Part shown: positions 37,036-49,353 of the stretch, one piece after another | Position numbering within the stretch: position 1 is the first letter of the stretch | Layout: every line of letters begins with the position of its first letter | From: Blasia pusilla | Lineage: Eukaryota > Marchantiophyta > Marchantiopsida > Blasiales | Assembly (NCBI GenBank): GCA_050084515.1 | Contig: CM114275.1 | Span: 7,936,001 to 8,000,000 of the forward strand | Length of the DNA: 64,000 nt | Direction: 5' to 3' | Translations under genes and position numbers: made by a program | The notes under the pieces: model-generated | What the model saw: the letters and a program-made list of their open reading frames with translations, nothing else | Told to the model about the DNA's origin: nothing | Database searches by the model: none

Positions 37036-39822
37036 TCCACGGACTTCACTCAAAGAACTGGAGTAGATCGATGGTAGCTTCGATTGTGGATCAGTAGGAT
37101 CTGGTTAGGGCTGATTGTGTACTCAACCGTGGATTTTTGTGGCTTGTGGCCTATGTTGGAGGTGGGAATCTGATGCATGGATGGCTGGGAAAGAAGCGCC
37201 TTGCTGAGAGCTTTCCAATGCGCTTTAGATTGCCGGATTCCGTCAAGGGAGTTGGAAGTTATCAAGGATTGAAGATTTTGGTTCGAGTTCGACGGTTTTC
37301 TCATGTGGAGAGCTTGGTGTGCGGAAGCTCTGTTAAAGTTCATCTAGATCGGGTGAGAGGTTCCTGTTGGTACTTGTATTGTGATCTCATGTGAAGCTAT
37401 CTGCTTGAGTTTGTGGAGCGTTGTGGGTTTCTTGAATCTGGGCGGAAGCGCTGTCGAATTTGCGATTTTGGAGGTGTATGGACAACAAGTTTGTCTGATT
37501 TTTAGCTCGGAGTACAGAGTTTGGTTGTAGCTTATTTTTTGTGGAGAGATAGCTATGGTGGTCAATTGAATTCAGGTTGAAATAGATTCAATTTTGGTTG
37601 AGGATTCGTGGAGTAAGTGCTGATCGAAATTTCACGGACTAGCTCAAGTTCTGGCTATGGTGGACAACAGATCGGAGGGGTTGGTTGGTTGGTGATTCGT
37701 CCGTTGTTGGAGATGCCTATCCCGATGGGAGCGCCCTGGTTGGGCCTCTCTTCATGGCGGAGCATGGAAAACGGGCGATAGGGGCATGTCTCAAGCATTT
37801 TGAGGCTTTGAGCCAACTCGTGGTAGCTCGGGGTGAGTGGGCGTGAGAGGCGGAGTAAGGAGCAAGGAGCAAGCAAGCAAGCTTGCTTGCTTGGGCGTAA
37901 GGCAGTTCTTAAAGGATTTGTGATTTGAGTTTTGCATAATTGGTCACCCATCTTTGCGCTATTCTGCGTGGAAGAGGCTTAACTGATGAGTTCTTAACTA
38001 TGCCAGTGTACACACAGGTGTAGCTCATTTGGTGCTATTCCGAGATGTGTTAGGTGCTTTATGCATCTCAGGTTTTTGGTTGATGGACCTCTAGCGCATA
38101 GTATGGTGTAGCCTCTCCATGCAGGTGATATTTTCAGGTGTTACGAGTCCGACTAGCACGTCATCGACCCGCGACGGAGTAGCTATTGCGTTAGAATTGT
38201 GTGGTGGGATCTGTGGATTTAGGGGGCGCCACGTTTGGTGGATTGTATTATCTTGATTTCCATTTGTGATTGGAGGGTTTTTGTTGGACTTCCAGTGTTT
38301 GGATCCCCTCCATAGTTGCTTCTTGCTTGCGCGCCCATTGTTAGGGTTGACGCTGATTTCCAGAGTAGTGTTACTCCTGTGTGCCACCGGTAGTAAGGAT
38401 GGAGTGATGACTAGTAGACCGTTGTCATATAGTAAAATCAACCAGTATGTGAATTCCTTTGTCATTAAGTGTTAGATAGAGTTTCATTAGTATTAAGTAA
38501 ATTGGCTTAGAAAAAGAAAGTTCTTTTGTTTAAACCTCTTTATGGTGCCTCTTTTATGCGGGCCCAACTTTAGAAAAAGAGGTAATAAATAAAAGATGAC
38601 TTTATAAAAGTAAAGTAGTTGCTTTAATGAAAAGCAAAAGTAGTCTTGGTTGGTGGCTAGGTTAGTTTGGGTAATTTGGAAAATATCAAGTGGGTAAAAG
38701 AGGATATTTTGGAAGAGATAAGAGGAAATCTACTTGTGTCAAAATGTGATTGGCTAAGCCTTGAGAGGAAGCCATGTGGCACAAGATAAGATAAGCTCTA
38801 TTTCGTACTCTTGTGGATCCCTTGTGAGTATATAAAGAGGAGGGACCTTCAAGGGTTCATCACCTTCTATTCCACATCTTGAGTCTCTCGTGTCTCTCTT
38901 GAGTGTATGGCTTTGGGATTGCTTGCTCTTCCAATGAGAGTGGATCACCCCTCTTGGGAGAGTAACTTGATCATGGTCTATTCTTCGAGAGGTTTCTAGA
39001 GTGTGGTGTGTGCGTGTGGGGATGAGAGGTTTGTCACCGTAGAGGAGTTTAGTCATACTAAAATAGCGGATGTTTTGGCTTGTTACTTTCCCAATGAGAG
39101 TGGATTACCCCTCTTGGGAGAATAACTCATAAAACCCATTCTTGAGGAGAGTAGAGAATGCATCAAGCATGGATAGGGGTGGAGGACAGTGTGCCCGACT
39201 TTCCTTTCCTAAATCCTTACCATGTCAAGGTATTCTTTGTAGATAGGCACTGGTTCACTCGCTATTTAGTTTATCACTTTGGGGAGGCGTTCATGAACCA
39301 GGTCATGCAATCTCCAACTCCGGTGATTCTTCCTATCGTCACATATGGAAGGACATGGGATTATACTTTGTATGTCCTTATATAGCGATCCATGGATGTC
39401 AATAGGCCTGGTCAAGTAGGGTTTAACACTAGTTGTGCTATCTTCCTCGTGTACAAGCGTAAAATTGTTTGTAGGGATTTTATAGTTAGGAATTTCGGGG
39501 TCCGATGTTACGAAGAAGTGATTGCCTCGGCACTTCCATTTGTGATACCTGTCGTGAGAGAATGGAGAGTGTACATCATAATTTTGTATTGAAAAATGAA
39601 AACTTATTAGAGAGTTCACCTTGCATCCATCGCATCTACTGCAGCTAGAAGGCCCGCCCTTGCTCGAAGAAAGACTCTCGACACGACACCGTGGGAGGCT
39701 TCTTATGGTGATGACATGTTAGGTTTCCTACACCCATAACTAGTAGAGCTAGAATAGTAGAGCGACATTGACGTCACTTGGTTACTTTGTGGTGGTAATT
39801 TGGTGGTGGTGCGGCATCGACA
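37036..39822 (+). other. Leader region of outer element
   Basis: About 2.8 kb separates B' from gag. It has no tRNA-Met primer site next to B'. At 38,828-38,840 a TATA-like GTATATAAAGAGG is followed by a repeated block ('ccaatgagagtgga...ccctcttgggag', near 38,930 and 39,090), which could mark an old extra insertion. Two short frames near 39.2-39.6 kb are listed separately. Confidence 0.5.
39158..39592 (+). CDS. Two similar small open frames of unknown function in the leader
   Basis: 39,158-39,385 and 39,392-39,592 are adjacent, in the same frame, and separated by one TAG stop. Their products share a pattern: a hydrophobic strand, FxRxxhVxxFG, then a Val/Gln segment, PVIxPIVxxxR and an aromatic end. 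This looks like two diverged copies of one domain. I do not recognise the family, and no counterpart was seen in the inner element. They may be an accessory protein of the outer element or belong to another insertion. Confidence 0.35.
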
Positions 39823-42087
39823 ATGGTCATCACGGAGCTGTCTGGTGGTCTGGTTGGGGACCGTGGTGCGGACAGTGGTGGTTTTACACGGAGTGGATTG
39901 AGGTATCGGCTACCTTTTCCACTTCCGACGGTTGATGAAGAGGAGGACGAGGGTGTTCCAAACACCGAGTCTTCTACGTTGTTATCGAGTGTTGCAGCTC
40001 CATTGATTTGGGACATGGACGGGATATATGGGGCCATGAAGGGCCCATGACGATACTCGAGTTCCGTGGGCACCATTGAGTTGGAGGACTTCATGCAGGA
40101 GTTTGATACGTGGTGTGATATGCAGATGTTGCGGAACGCCACGTTATTTACACCCTTCTTGGCTTGGAAGGGGTTATTTCTGCACTTGGAGGGACCACCC
40201 ATGGATGATTACCATGAGTTTAGGAAGGACCATGTTGTTGAGATTGAGGCATGGAAACAATATTGGTCTCCAGGCTATGTGTCTATCATCCATGGTGGTA
40301 TTGGTAGCACTGCTCATACTATGCCAGCCAGCCCGACGTTGAGTGGTACGAGTACGATCCGGAGTGTGGGTACTAGTGGGGGTACTAGTGGAGGTACTAG
40401 TGCCCCACCATCGTTCAGCCCGGTTGCAGAGTTCTTCAAGAGGTTGAAGAAGAACTATCAGGGAGTGAAGATAGAGAAGTTGAGGAGTCTCCAGGAATTT
40501 GAGCAAAAGACTGGTGAGAGTCTTCGTGAGGCATACACTCGTATGCGATGCTTGATTTCAGTTACCCAGGGTGTGACTGAGGCTCAGGCGGTCCAATTTT
40601 GGTATGGGATCTTGGACAGAGAGTTGCCCCGCAGGGTACGTGATGCTACTCTTATGAGTGATGATTCACCCATATTGACCCATGTGTTTGCTCCATCTGA
40701 GAAGATTGAGCTTAACATGGTGGAGGAGAGAGTGGTGACATCCGCATTTAGTAGGGATACAACTACTACTTCTCGTGTTCAGCAGTCCACCTCACAATCT
40801 CGTAGTAGTGGTGGTGGTAGTAGAATTGGGAGTCGTGGGGGGTACACACGACCTCAGTCACGTCCTAGAGGGACACTTGCGCAGAGACCATTGCCTTCAT
40901 TTGCTTCCCCGCAGCAAGGACAGTCATGTTGGACATGTGGAGGTGATCATGTTAGGAGGTTTTGTCCCCAAGAGGATGGGAGACAGACTTTGGAGGATGG
41001 GCCACAGTCAGACCCAACTCAATGTGATCATTCCGGAAGACTAGGTCATCCTCGAGAGTGTTGCTTTGATCTTCATCCAGAGTTGAGATCAGGCCGCGGC
41101 CGTGGTGGTGTAGCTCCGAGAGGCCGAGGTGGTAGAGGTGTTAGGGGTAGTAGAGGTGGTAGAGGTGGACCAATGGTTGGAGAGCCTATGATGGCTACCC
41201 CTATCACTACGACAGAGTCAGCTATGGCTGCAAGGATTGAGCAGTTCGAGCAGAAGTTGGCTACTATGGCTGATATCCAATATAGAGCAGGTTCGGGAGC
41301 AAGGGCTTCCACCTCTTATGGAGGAGATGATCTCTCTTATATGGCGAGTGCAGCACAGGTTGAGGCATCACCTGCACTTACAAGAGGAGCTACTCGAGCG
41401 TCAGAGCCACGTGGTGCTATTGTGGAGTTGGATCCACAGAGGGATGAGGCTGGGAGGCAGGCTAGGCTTCCCCAGTCATTCTTGTTGTCTGAGGTGCTTA
41501 GGACTCCATCCATGGTTCCTGCGAAGCCTATTAAGCCTACAGTGGGGACTGAGGCATCTACATCGCGTGTAGTAGACACGGATGCAGCATCCACTGCAGT
41601 ATTGCAGATGGCAACGTCAGTGTTGGGATCCCCATTATTTTCAGCCACTGAGCTGATGGCTTTAGGAGTTGACTTAGCTCTTGTATTTTTGCTAGCAGCC
41701 ACGTTGTGTGAACATGGGGGTGTTATTGCTACACGTGCTGAGGTGGATGAGGGTGTTGCGGTGGAGCGACCCTCTATGTCAGGTGTAGCATTGAGTACCA
41801 CTGCTACTTGGCAGGCAGCAGCGGCGAAGATGGATGCATTACCAGCCTGTCCTGCCATTGATCGTGAGAGGCTTATACGTGGTGTATGTATGTTGGACAA
41901 CCGGAGTGGGATATTCCGATTGGTGAGTCCTACAAGACAGGTGTATAGACCAGATAGAGTCTTGTTAGACTCTGGTGCCCAACCTTTGATGTTGGGAAAG
42001 GCGGCATGTATTGGTTTGGGTATTCGGAGGTCAGAGCTTGAGCCTTATCCCATTCCAGATTCAAACATCACTTGGAGGAGCCAATGA
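39823..42087 (+). pseudogene. Gag-protease of outer element
   Basis: The frame opens at 39,823 and has one TGA at 40,048, where the inner element has an arginine codon, so a CGA-to-TGA change is likely. After that it is open to 42,087. Domains in order: Gag core (DFMQEFDTWCDMQML; SLREAYTRMRCLI), an Arg/Ser-rich linker, a CCHC zinc knuckle CWTCGGDHVRRFC at about 40,930-40,968, a degenerate second knuckle (CDHSGRLGHPRECC), a Gly-Arg-rich RGG tract, and an aspartic protease active site LLDSGAQ near 41,964-41,984. Gag packages the RNA and the protease cleaves the polyprotein. Protease sequence continues out of frame to about 42,360 (YDVLVGGAILYPMGF). Confidence 0.9.
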
Positions 42088-42364
42088 TAGGTCTCAATTC
42101 ATGACACGGGAGAAGTTGTCTTTACAGTTGAGACCAGATCATGCGACTGATAGCTCCCGGTTGGGAGTAGCTGCAGTGGTCACATCAACCGAGTCGTATG
42201 ATGTACTAGTCGGAGGAGCAATATTGTACCCGATGGGTTTTCACATGGACTACTAGACTGAGACAGCGTCTTATAGACTTGGTTGGCAGTCCGGGGATGG
42301 ACGTATGAGCCAGGTCCCTGTGAGATTTATTTATGGGGCTTGACCAGGAGGGTCTTCCCCAACG

Positions 42365-43890
42365 GTGTTAGCATCTGTGGCTGGTTTTAGTGGAGTAGTC
42401 ACTTGGCCAGGAGACTTTTTGGAGGGTAATGTTTCTGCTATGGATTCTCTTGTGCATGAAGAGGTAGAGGAGGTCCCTAGCTTTGCAAAAGTGGCATCCT
42501 CATCGTTGGATGTGCCACTTTGGAGTTCAGGCGGTGCACTACGGCAGGAGGTTGATCGCCTAGTGCAAGAGGCTTGGTGTGAGGCTGTTATACCTCACGA
42601 GGAAGAGGAGGCCCCACGGCAGACTCCTACTTCTGGTCCAGTTGGGTTATCCCCATTGGATACTACACCCATTGTATGGCAATATCCGCCGGAGGGCATT
42701 TGTGTGTTAGATCTCTTTGGTGGGATAAGCAGTGGTTTGGCTGAGTGTTGGAGGCCGTTATTCCTGTGTGGAGATACGTGTATGTGGAGCGAGATGAGAT
42801 GGCCCAGAGAGTCTCATCTTGACATATTGGTCAATTGATGCGGAGGTATCCTGAGTTGTTGCTGCCATCAGCTATTCGTGGGTACCAGCGTGCTTTGCCG
42901 TCACATATTGCATTGTTGGGGGCGCAAGACCTTGAGAAGGTTGGTCATGTGGATTTGGTGATTGTTGGATGGCCATGTCAGGGTCATACACGTGCTGGTC
43001 GTGGTGAGGGATTATACGACCCTAGGTCTTGATTGTTTTGGGAGATGTTATGGGTGTTACGACATCTTCAGGCTCATCAGGCACGTGCTCCAGCTTACAT
43101 TCTGGAGAATGTTCCATTGTTGGGTGACACTCGGACCCGGATGATGGCGAGTGTTCATGAGGTGCCGTCTTGGATTGGACCACCAGTGTTGTTGGATGCA
43201 GCGCGAGTTGGCTCGCGTGCACATCGTCCACGCTTGTGGTGGACAAACTTCTTGCCTAGGGAGGTTCTACGTCATGCATATGATGCAGTGCAGCGGGATC
43301 CTTGCCTTACAGTGGATAGTATCTTGGATACTGGGCGACTTTCTCAGGTGGTGAGGGTTATTGATCGGTCACCCATGACAATGGTGAACCGCGTGGGCCA
43401 ACATAGGATGGCACTACCCATATTTGTGAGTTTTCCCTCGTCCAATGCCTACAGGGAAGGTAGTCCCGGGCTTGTATGGGATTCTCATATGCGACATTTG
43501 GTGGAGCCTAACGCTGATGAGATAGAGCGTGCCATGGGATTTGCTACTGGTGTGACAACAGTTACTTCCATTTTTCAGGCTTCACGACGTCATGTGTTGG
43601 GTCATGCCATGGACATGAATAGTTTGACTTGGATTTTGAGTCTTGGTATGGCCGAGCAACGTCGACTTCGGACTATGTTTGTGGGTCTTCCACCCCTTGT
43701 GATGAGCTCGATGGCTACCGGGACGGTAGAGGCATCGGTTGGGGGCGAGGAGAGTAGTATTTTGCATTCTTGGAGTAACTGGGATGTAATGGTTGGGCAT
43801 GTTGAGTTGGTTGCTCATGCTGGTGGAGGAGTTATTTGCTCAGATGATGGTGTAGCTAAGGGTGTACCATCTTGTGAGGGGGTTACGTAG
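42365..43890 (+). pseudogene. Cytosine-C5 DNA methyltransferase domain in outer retrotransposon
   Basis: C5-methyltransferases transfer a methyl group from SAM to cytosine in DNA. The conserved motifs appear in canonical order. Motif I is VLDLFGG (about 42,703-42,723). Motif IV is GWPCQGH, with the catalytic Cys at 42,976-42,978. Motif VI is LENVPLLGD (about 43,105). Motif VIII is RPRLWW (about 43,227). A motif IX/X-like stretch is EIERAMGF (about 43,519-43,542). The domain lies between protease and RT. A frame change after motif I (about 42,745), a stop near 42,820 and a TGA at 43,030 interrupt it. The inner element has TGG at the TGA position, so a G-to-A change is likely. No introns are present and both neighbours are retroviral-type enzymes, so it is element cargo, not a host DRM/CMT/MET1 gene. 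Recognition domain between VIII and X is short. Confidence 0.9.
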
Positions 43891-43896
43891 CAGCCA

Positions 43897-45515
43897 ATGG
43901 CATCGTCCTCTCCCTCTAGTGTGCCAATGGAGGAGACTTGGGAGCCAGTACTTGGGCCCAAGCTTACGGGAGGTGAGAAACGACGCTTGACACAGTTCCT
44001 ATGTGCTTATAGGAGTTTTTTTGCCTTTAGCATGAAGGAGTTGGGTGCTTTGGTTGGACACAGTATACGGATTGATTTGGCTAGTGATATACCAATCTTC
44101 CGTCGTCCCTACCAATATAGTGATATGGAGAGGGACCTGATTCAGAGTAGGACGTTGGACATTTTGGAGGCTGGATTAGTGGAGTTGTCGCATGGAGAGT
44201 ATGCATCAGCCATTGTCATGCCTGCTAAAAAGGATGTGCATGGCAACAACATGGATAGACGAATGTGTGGAGATTACCGTCCTATCAATCGACAGACCAA
44301 GGCTCATAGGTATGCCATGCCTACACCTAAGGAGATCTTTGATGTGGTGGGACAGACAAATATTTTCAGTACTTTGGATCTTCGGGGAGGATACCATCAG
44401 TTGCCAATTCGAGAGAGTGACAAGGCCAAGACAACATTTTGGGGTGTCAACTCTCATGGCAAGGATTGTTTGTACTAGTGGAAATTCTTACCCTTTGGGT
44501 TGAAGAATGCACCTGCCGAGTTTCAGAGAGTGATGGACAGGATCCTATCAGGGTTGGATTTTGTTCGGTGTTACATTGATGATATCTTGGTGTTGAGTAA
44601 CACGGTGGAGGAGCATCAGATACATTTACAGATTATGTTTGAGCGGTTGAAAGCTCATGGTCTACGTTTGCATCCAAGAAAGTGTAAGTTCTTCCATGAG
44701 GATGTTGAGTACTTGGGTCATGTGATCTATCCAGGTGGTTTGGGAGTTCAACAAGCAAAGATGGAGGCTATTGCACTTATTCCTCATCCGGTAGATGTGA
44801 GTAGAGTTCAGGCATTCATGGGATTGGCAAACTACTATCGGAGGTATGTGAAGGGATTTAAAGCTATGGCAAAGCCTTTGAACCAATTGTTGAAATTAGA
44901 TCAGGAGTGGCAATGGGGAGATGATCAAGAGAGATCTTTTGTGGAGCTCAAGGCCCAGTTGGTGGCGGCGTATATCTTGAGGAGACCTATCAGAGGGCGC
45001 CCATTTCAGTTACACACTGATTGGAGTAGGTTGGGACTTAGAGCGGTGATGACACGACATGATGATGAGCACATGGAGTTTGTGGTGGCCTATGCAAGTC
45101 GTTCGAATAATGCAGCGGAGTCGCGCTACAGTTCATATGAGGGAGAGTGCTTGGCAGTAGTGTGGGCTGTGGCACACTTAGGTGTTACTTGTTTGGCAGA
45201 CAATTTACCCTTGTTACCGATCACCAGCTGCTCAAGTGGTTGATGGAGTCTGACAAGCTTACATGGAAGCTTGCACGGTGGGTTGTTATCTTACAAGAGT
45301 ATGACTTCCAGATGGTACATAGACCTGGAGTTGCCAACCTTGATGCTGATGGGTTGAGTAGGAACCCATGTTCTAGCCAAGAGGATGCAACTAGGGCTAG
45401 ATGGCATGGCGAGGTTGATGAGGAGATGGTGCCAAGTTGGCATGCATCCGCCTTTTTATGTTGGTTAGGGGTGGACTCTAGTATGGACGACCACATGACA
45501 TCTTACTCTAGTTAG
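43897..45515 (+). pseudogene. Reverse transcriptase and RNase H of outer element
   Basis: The RT begins after a linker with IRIDLASDIPIFRRPYQYS and contains RRMCGDYRPIN, FSTLDLRGGYHQLPI, LPFGLKNAPAEFQRVMD and the catalytic YIDD at 44,572-44,583. RNase H follows (RPFQLHTDWSRLGLRAVMT, YSSYEGECLAVVWAVAH, TDHQLLKWLM). This is the Ty3 type. A TAG stop at 44,476 sits where the inner element has CAG, and a frameshift near 45,180 moves the RNase H end to another frame. These enzymes copy element RNA to DNA. Confidence 0.93.
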
Positions 45516-45590
45516 AGGGTAGAAGTCCAGCCTTGAGATCCTAAGGTTGGAGATGGTGGTACGGATCAGCGTGATATTCATGATGATGCG

Positions 45591-45971
45591 TTGGTGTTGG
45601 AGTTCCTATGGACCAGTAGGGTGCCTGGCATAGTGAGTGCCAAGGAGCGAGACCGTGTTCTTCAACATGCTAAGAGGTATCGATTGGAGGGAACACATAT
45701 TCTCCGTGTGTGGGAGGATGGTAGAGTACGAGTAGTGCCGCATTTAGCTCAGAGAGAGCGCATTGTGCGACATGCCCATGAGGAGTTGGGACATTTTGGG
45801 GTAAAGCGTACGTATAGCTTACTCCTTGGTCAATATTGGTGGCATGGCATGCATACTCAAGTGCAGCAGTTGGTGTTACGTTGGATGGTTTGTGACCATA
45901 CAACGTGGTCGCACTATTTTACGAGTGCGCGAGATGTTAGCTTCTGGAGTTCTCATGTTGGAGGGTCGTGA
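45591..45971 (+). pseudogene. Integrase N-terminal zinc domain; catalytic core deleted (outer element)
   Basis: HAHEELGHFGVKRTYSLLLG and WWHGMHTQVQQLVLRWMVC form the HHCC zinc domain of a Ty3 integrase, with its first Cys changed to Trp. Soon after it (about 45,905-45,935) the sequence jumps to the region just before the PHD finger. The DDE core present in the inner element at 53.7-54.0 kb is missing (roughly 600 bp deleted). This copy could not integrate without help. Confidence 0.85.
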
Positions 45972-46068
45972 TGGAGTTGTTTGGAAGGACCATGTGCGTA
46001 ATTGTGCGCCATGTCATCTTCCAGATATGGATGGTACTGTTGACCAAAGATTAGCCATGATACGTGCT

Positions 46069-46114
46069 AGCTTGAGGTGCATGTTGTGTGGGTCTGCTGG
46101 TAACGCAACCCGTA
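46069..46114 (+). pseudogene. PHD finger of outer element, N-terminal half
   Basis: The frame reads LRCMLCGSAGNATR and then meets the inner element at 46,115. The first CxxC zinc pair is here; the remaining zinc ligands lie at 55,577-55,684. The CGTA codon region is duplicated on both sides of the insertion, and the frame is continuous once the duplication is accounted for. Confidence 0.85.
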
Positions 46115-46590
46115 TGTCACATCTGAGTAGCCGATAGGCCGAGATCTATCGTGGATAGGGCGTAGGAGCCAACGGACTATCTTGAGTGTAACTTTGTCCC
46201 ACAGTGTCGGATGAGGTTGAGGATAGGTCCATTGTGTCAGGAACGTCGTTTCTGACGACTTTCATGTTGAGGTCTTTTATTTGGATGACTTGTTGACCGG
46301 GTCACTGCCTTTGGTAACTGTGTGTGATGAGTTACCAAGGGAAGGGCTATCCTTAGGGGAAGAGCCTTTTGGCTCTTCCCAACCTATATAAGAGAGGAAG
46401 ATGGCTTTCCTAAGCCATCTTTCTCATGTCGGGCCGTTGGAGCACCTCCCTTGTATGTGTGTGAGCTAGGACTAGGGTGCTAGCGTACGGATTCCTTGAT
46501 ATCACAGGGTGGACGAGGCTCGATATGCCGATGTAGATTGAGGAGTGGAGTTTTAGGCCGGGTGTGCCATTTTTACTACTCTTTATTTTT
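46115..46590 (+). repeat. Left terminal repeat B of inner element, with promoter
   Basis: It starts TGTCACATC at the target duplication and matches 54,960-55,438. It contains a TATA box (CTATATAAG, 46,384-46,392) between two perfect inverted repeats: GGGAAGAGCC/GGCTCTTCCC with a TTTT loop (46,357-46,380), and AGATGGCTT/AAGCCATCT (46,399-46,420). Transcription therefore probably starts within B. Confidence 0.92.
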
Positions 46591-47876
46591 ACATGAGAAA
46601 GATGTCAGGGGGCTGGTGGGAATTCGTTGTTTGTAGGTAGGCAAGCGAGTTGCCTCGGTTGGGGAGCCCCTGGAGACGTGTGTGTGACATTTTGTGTCAT
46701 TTTTCTGTTCGGAAGGCCGTGGGCGGAAGCGCTGTCCTTTTTTCTCAAATTTTGCTGGTGCGGATTGATGGGGGACAGCAGCCGAGTGTAGCGTGTGGTG
46801 GGGCGTCAGGTGTACGCAAGTAAGGGTGTCGAGAGAAAGGAAAGGGCAGGTTTGGGTCTTGCAGCCGCCGGGGGGCTGTCAAGTAAAGACGGCTAGGTTA
46901 GGTCGCGAAGTTTAGGGTTAGGGCACGGACAGGCTGGGCGCGGACGGCGGACGGCAAGGGCGCGGACACGCTGGCCTCCCCCCCCCCTGCATTTAGGGCC
47001 CAAGGGGCCCGCATAGGGCCGCGGTCCAAGTCTTGCCCCTCTCCGACGTGGTAGCACCGACCATAGTCGGTCGGACAGTTGTCGCATACGTGGTTGGTAG
47101 GACAGACGAGGTTAGTCGGGCGAACGTGAGTGGAGATTTTCCGGACATGAGTGGGAGCCGACCAGGGTGAGTCACGTTACATACCGCGCATGGGGATAGA
47201 CAAAGAGGTTTGCGCGACATGATGTTTTGGGGCGCGGCGGGTTTAGAGCTTACGATGGAGGGAGTGTGCATGATGCCGACGGGTTGTCATCTGTTGACTG
47301 TTGGAGGAGGATCGGCGTGTTGGTCGAGGGAGTGTTATGTGGCGAGAGATTGTCATATCATGTGGAGGAGTGCATATTGACGGTGCAACAGGTTGGAGGG
47401 CGTGATCAGGTTACCCATTTGAGTCCCTTTTCCCGCACTTGTCGTGTATGATTGAGAGTGTTGGGTATCGGGTAGTAGCTGGTGCTAGATGGGTGCAGTG
47501 ATGGTGACGAGTGTAGATTCTTTTCATGTGTAGCATGTTGGTGGATATCTGGCGGTTTCGAGTAGGGTCGCGTTTATGACCCGAGAGTGTGTCGCTAGGT
47601 TAGGTGAGTCGGTTGGGAGGCTCATGGTGAGCCCGAGTGTTGAGCGCGCGTGAGGCGGGTATGTCATCACGGGATTGGCGTTAGCATAGGTGAGCTAGTG
47701 AGGCATGGGAGACTCTCGGTGAGTCCGAGTGCTTGAGCGGGTGAGCAGGGTTTGTCATCACGGCGTTCTTCCAGGGTTCGGAAGAACCGGGTAGTGCGAG
47801 CAGTGGTAGTGGTGTGACACGGAGTGGAGTGAGATACCGAGGGGTTACCAGTGAGGAGCTCCCTTGACATCCATCC
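46591..47876 (+). other. Leader region of inner element
   Basis: Non-coding leader of 1.3 kb from the end of B to gag. No tRNA-Met primer site is seen next to B. A block 'gggcggaagcgctgtc' (about 46,723) is shared with the outer leader (about 37,440), which suggests a conserved RNA signal such as a packaging or priming site. Confidence 0.55.
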
Positions 47877-49326
47877 GTGACTGGATCGTCATCATTGGAC
47901 ACGGGTCAGTGGCGAGATCACCAAGCGAGACGTAGTACTTGGCAGGAGATGGACGACATGGGCCATCGGGGCATTCGTCGTTTCTCGGGTGCAGTGGGCA
48001 CCATCGACTTAGATGATTTCATCCAGGAGTTCGACACATGGTGCGACTTCCAGGAGATACGGACCCCGACACGGTTCAACCCTTTCATGGCATGGAAGGA
48101 GTTGTTCCAGCACTTAGAGGGTCCTCCGATGGATGACTACATGGAGTTTCGATCACTATATTCAGTAGAGATCGATGCCTAGAGGATGTATTGGGCTCCA
48201 GGGTATGTGTCCACTAGTGGTCGCGAGGCATATGATGGGACTGTGAGAGGAGAGAGACCCACACCATCAACCCGGAGACTAGATGGAGAGGAGGGCAGTG
48301 ACACAGGCGATGTGGCAGAGACCTCTGGTGGTAGAGGGCCACCAAGCTTTAGCCCCACATTTGAGTTCTTCCGACAGTTGGGGAAGAGCTACCAGGGCGT
48401 ACGCACCGACAAGCTGAAGAGTCTACAGGATTTTCAGCGACGATCGGGTGAGAATATGAGAGAGGCCTTCACACGCATGAGGAGGCTGATCATTGCTACG
48501 TTTGGAGTGGCGGGCGAGGCGATACCCAAAGATTGGTAACGGGTTACGGACCGAGAACTACGGAGGAGAGTCCGAGATGCGGTCTTGATTCACAATGAAG
48601 CCCACATTGAAGGTGGTCTTGAGTTATGAGCGTATTGACCTCAACATGAGTGAGAGCGAGGTAGTGACCGCTGGATTTTCTCGAGAGTCGCGGGTCCCAG
48701 CGGCGGTGACCCCACCGGTGCCAACGAGCACCGGTACCACGGGATCGGGCGAGTGTGCCTAGAGAGCGGCGGGCGGGTACCGTGAGCCTATGAGGCAATG
48801 ACCGCACCTACATATGTTGCCCGAGGACCGGTGTGGTCTTGTTGGGCGTGTGGAGGGCCCATAGGCGAGAAGCGCCAAAGCATGGGGAGAGGACCACAGC
48901 GCCTCCGATTGCGCGAGAGCCACGAGAGGATGGCCCCACCACGGCACCAGTGTGACCATTGCCCACAGATATGGTCACACTAGGGATAGATGTTTTGACC
49001 TTCGCCGAGGGGCACGTCGAGGTAGGCCGAGGGCCTGGGGGCGTCGTCCTCGAGGAGGTCGGGAGTTCTTCTGGGCGTGGTGGTAGAGGACCACCACCGG
49101 CCGAGAGGAGATGGAGCAAGAGCACGAGCCGGCACTTCTCTCACGCATCGATCGGTTGGAGCAGGATTGCTGCCATGGCGATGATGCGGCTTAGGAAGGC
49201 AGGCCCAGGGGTTCCTGATCGTTCACATTGTCGTAGGCACTACACACACCATCGATGGTGCCTCGACGACCAGCGGTGCCTACAGTTCAGGCACCTACGT
49301 CGACGTCACGAGGAGTTGGAGTGACA
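47877..49326 (+). pseudogene. Gag of inner element
   Basis: Open from 47,877 (MTGSSSLDTG) through DFIQEFDTWCDFQEI, clearly related to the outer Gag. A TAG at 48,180 is followed by a second open piece (48,186-48,539) with FRQLGKSYQGVRTDKLKSLQDF and MREAFTRMRRLI. The zinc-knuckle and RGG regions then follow in broken frames. Gag packages element RNA; this copy is interrupted. Confidence 0.85.
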
Positions 49327-49353
49327 ACTCCTATACCGGCTCGAGTGGAGTGA

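Noticed and set aside
42365-43890. Host gene for a plant DNA methyltransferase (MET1, CMT, DRM)
   Set aside because: It has no introns, sits between protease and RT, is duplicated in the sister element, and lacks the chromodomain, BAH, UBA or rearranged motif order of those host enzymes.
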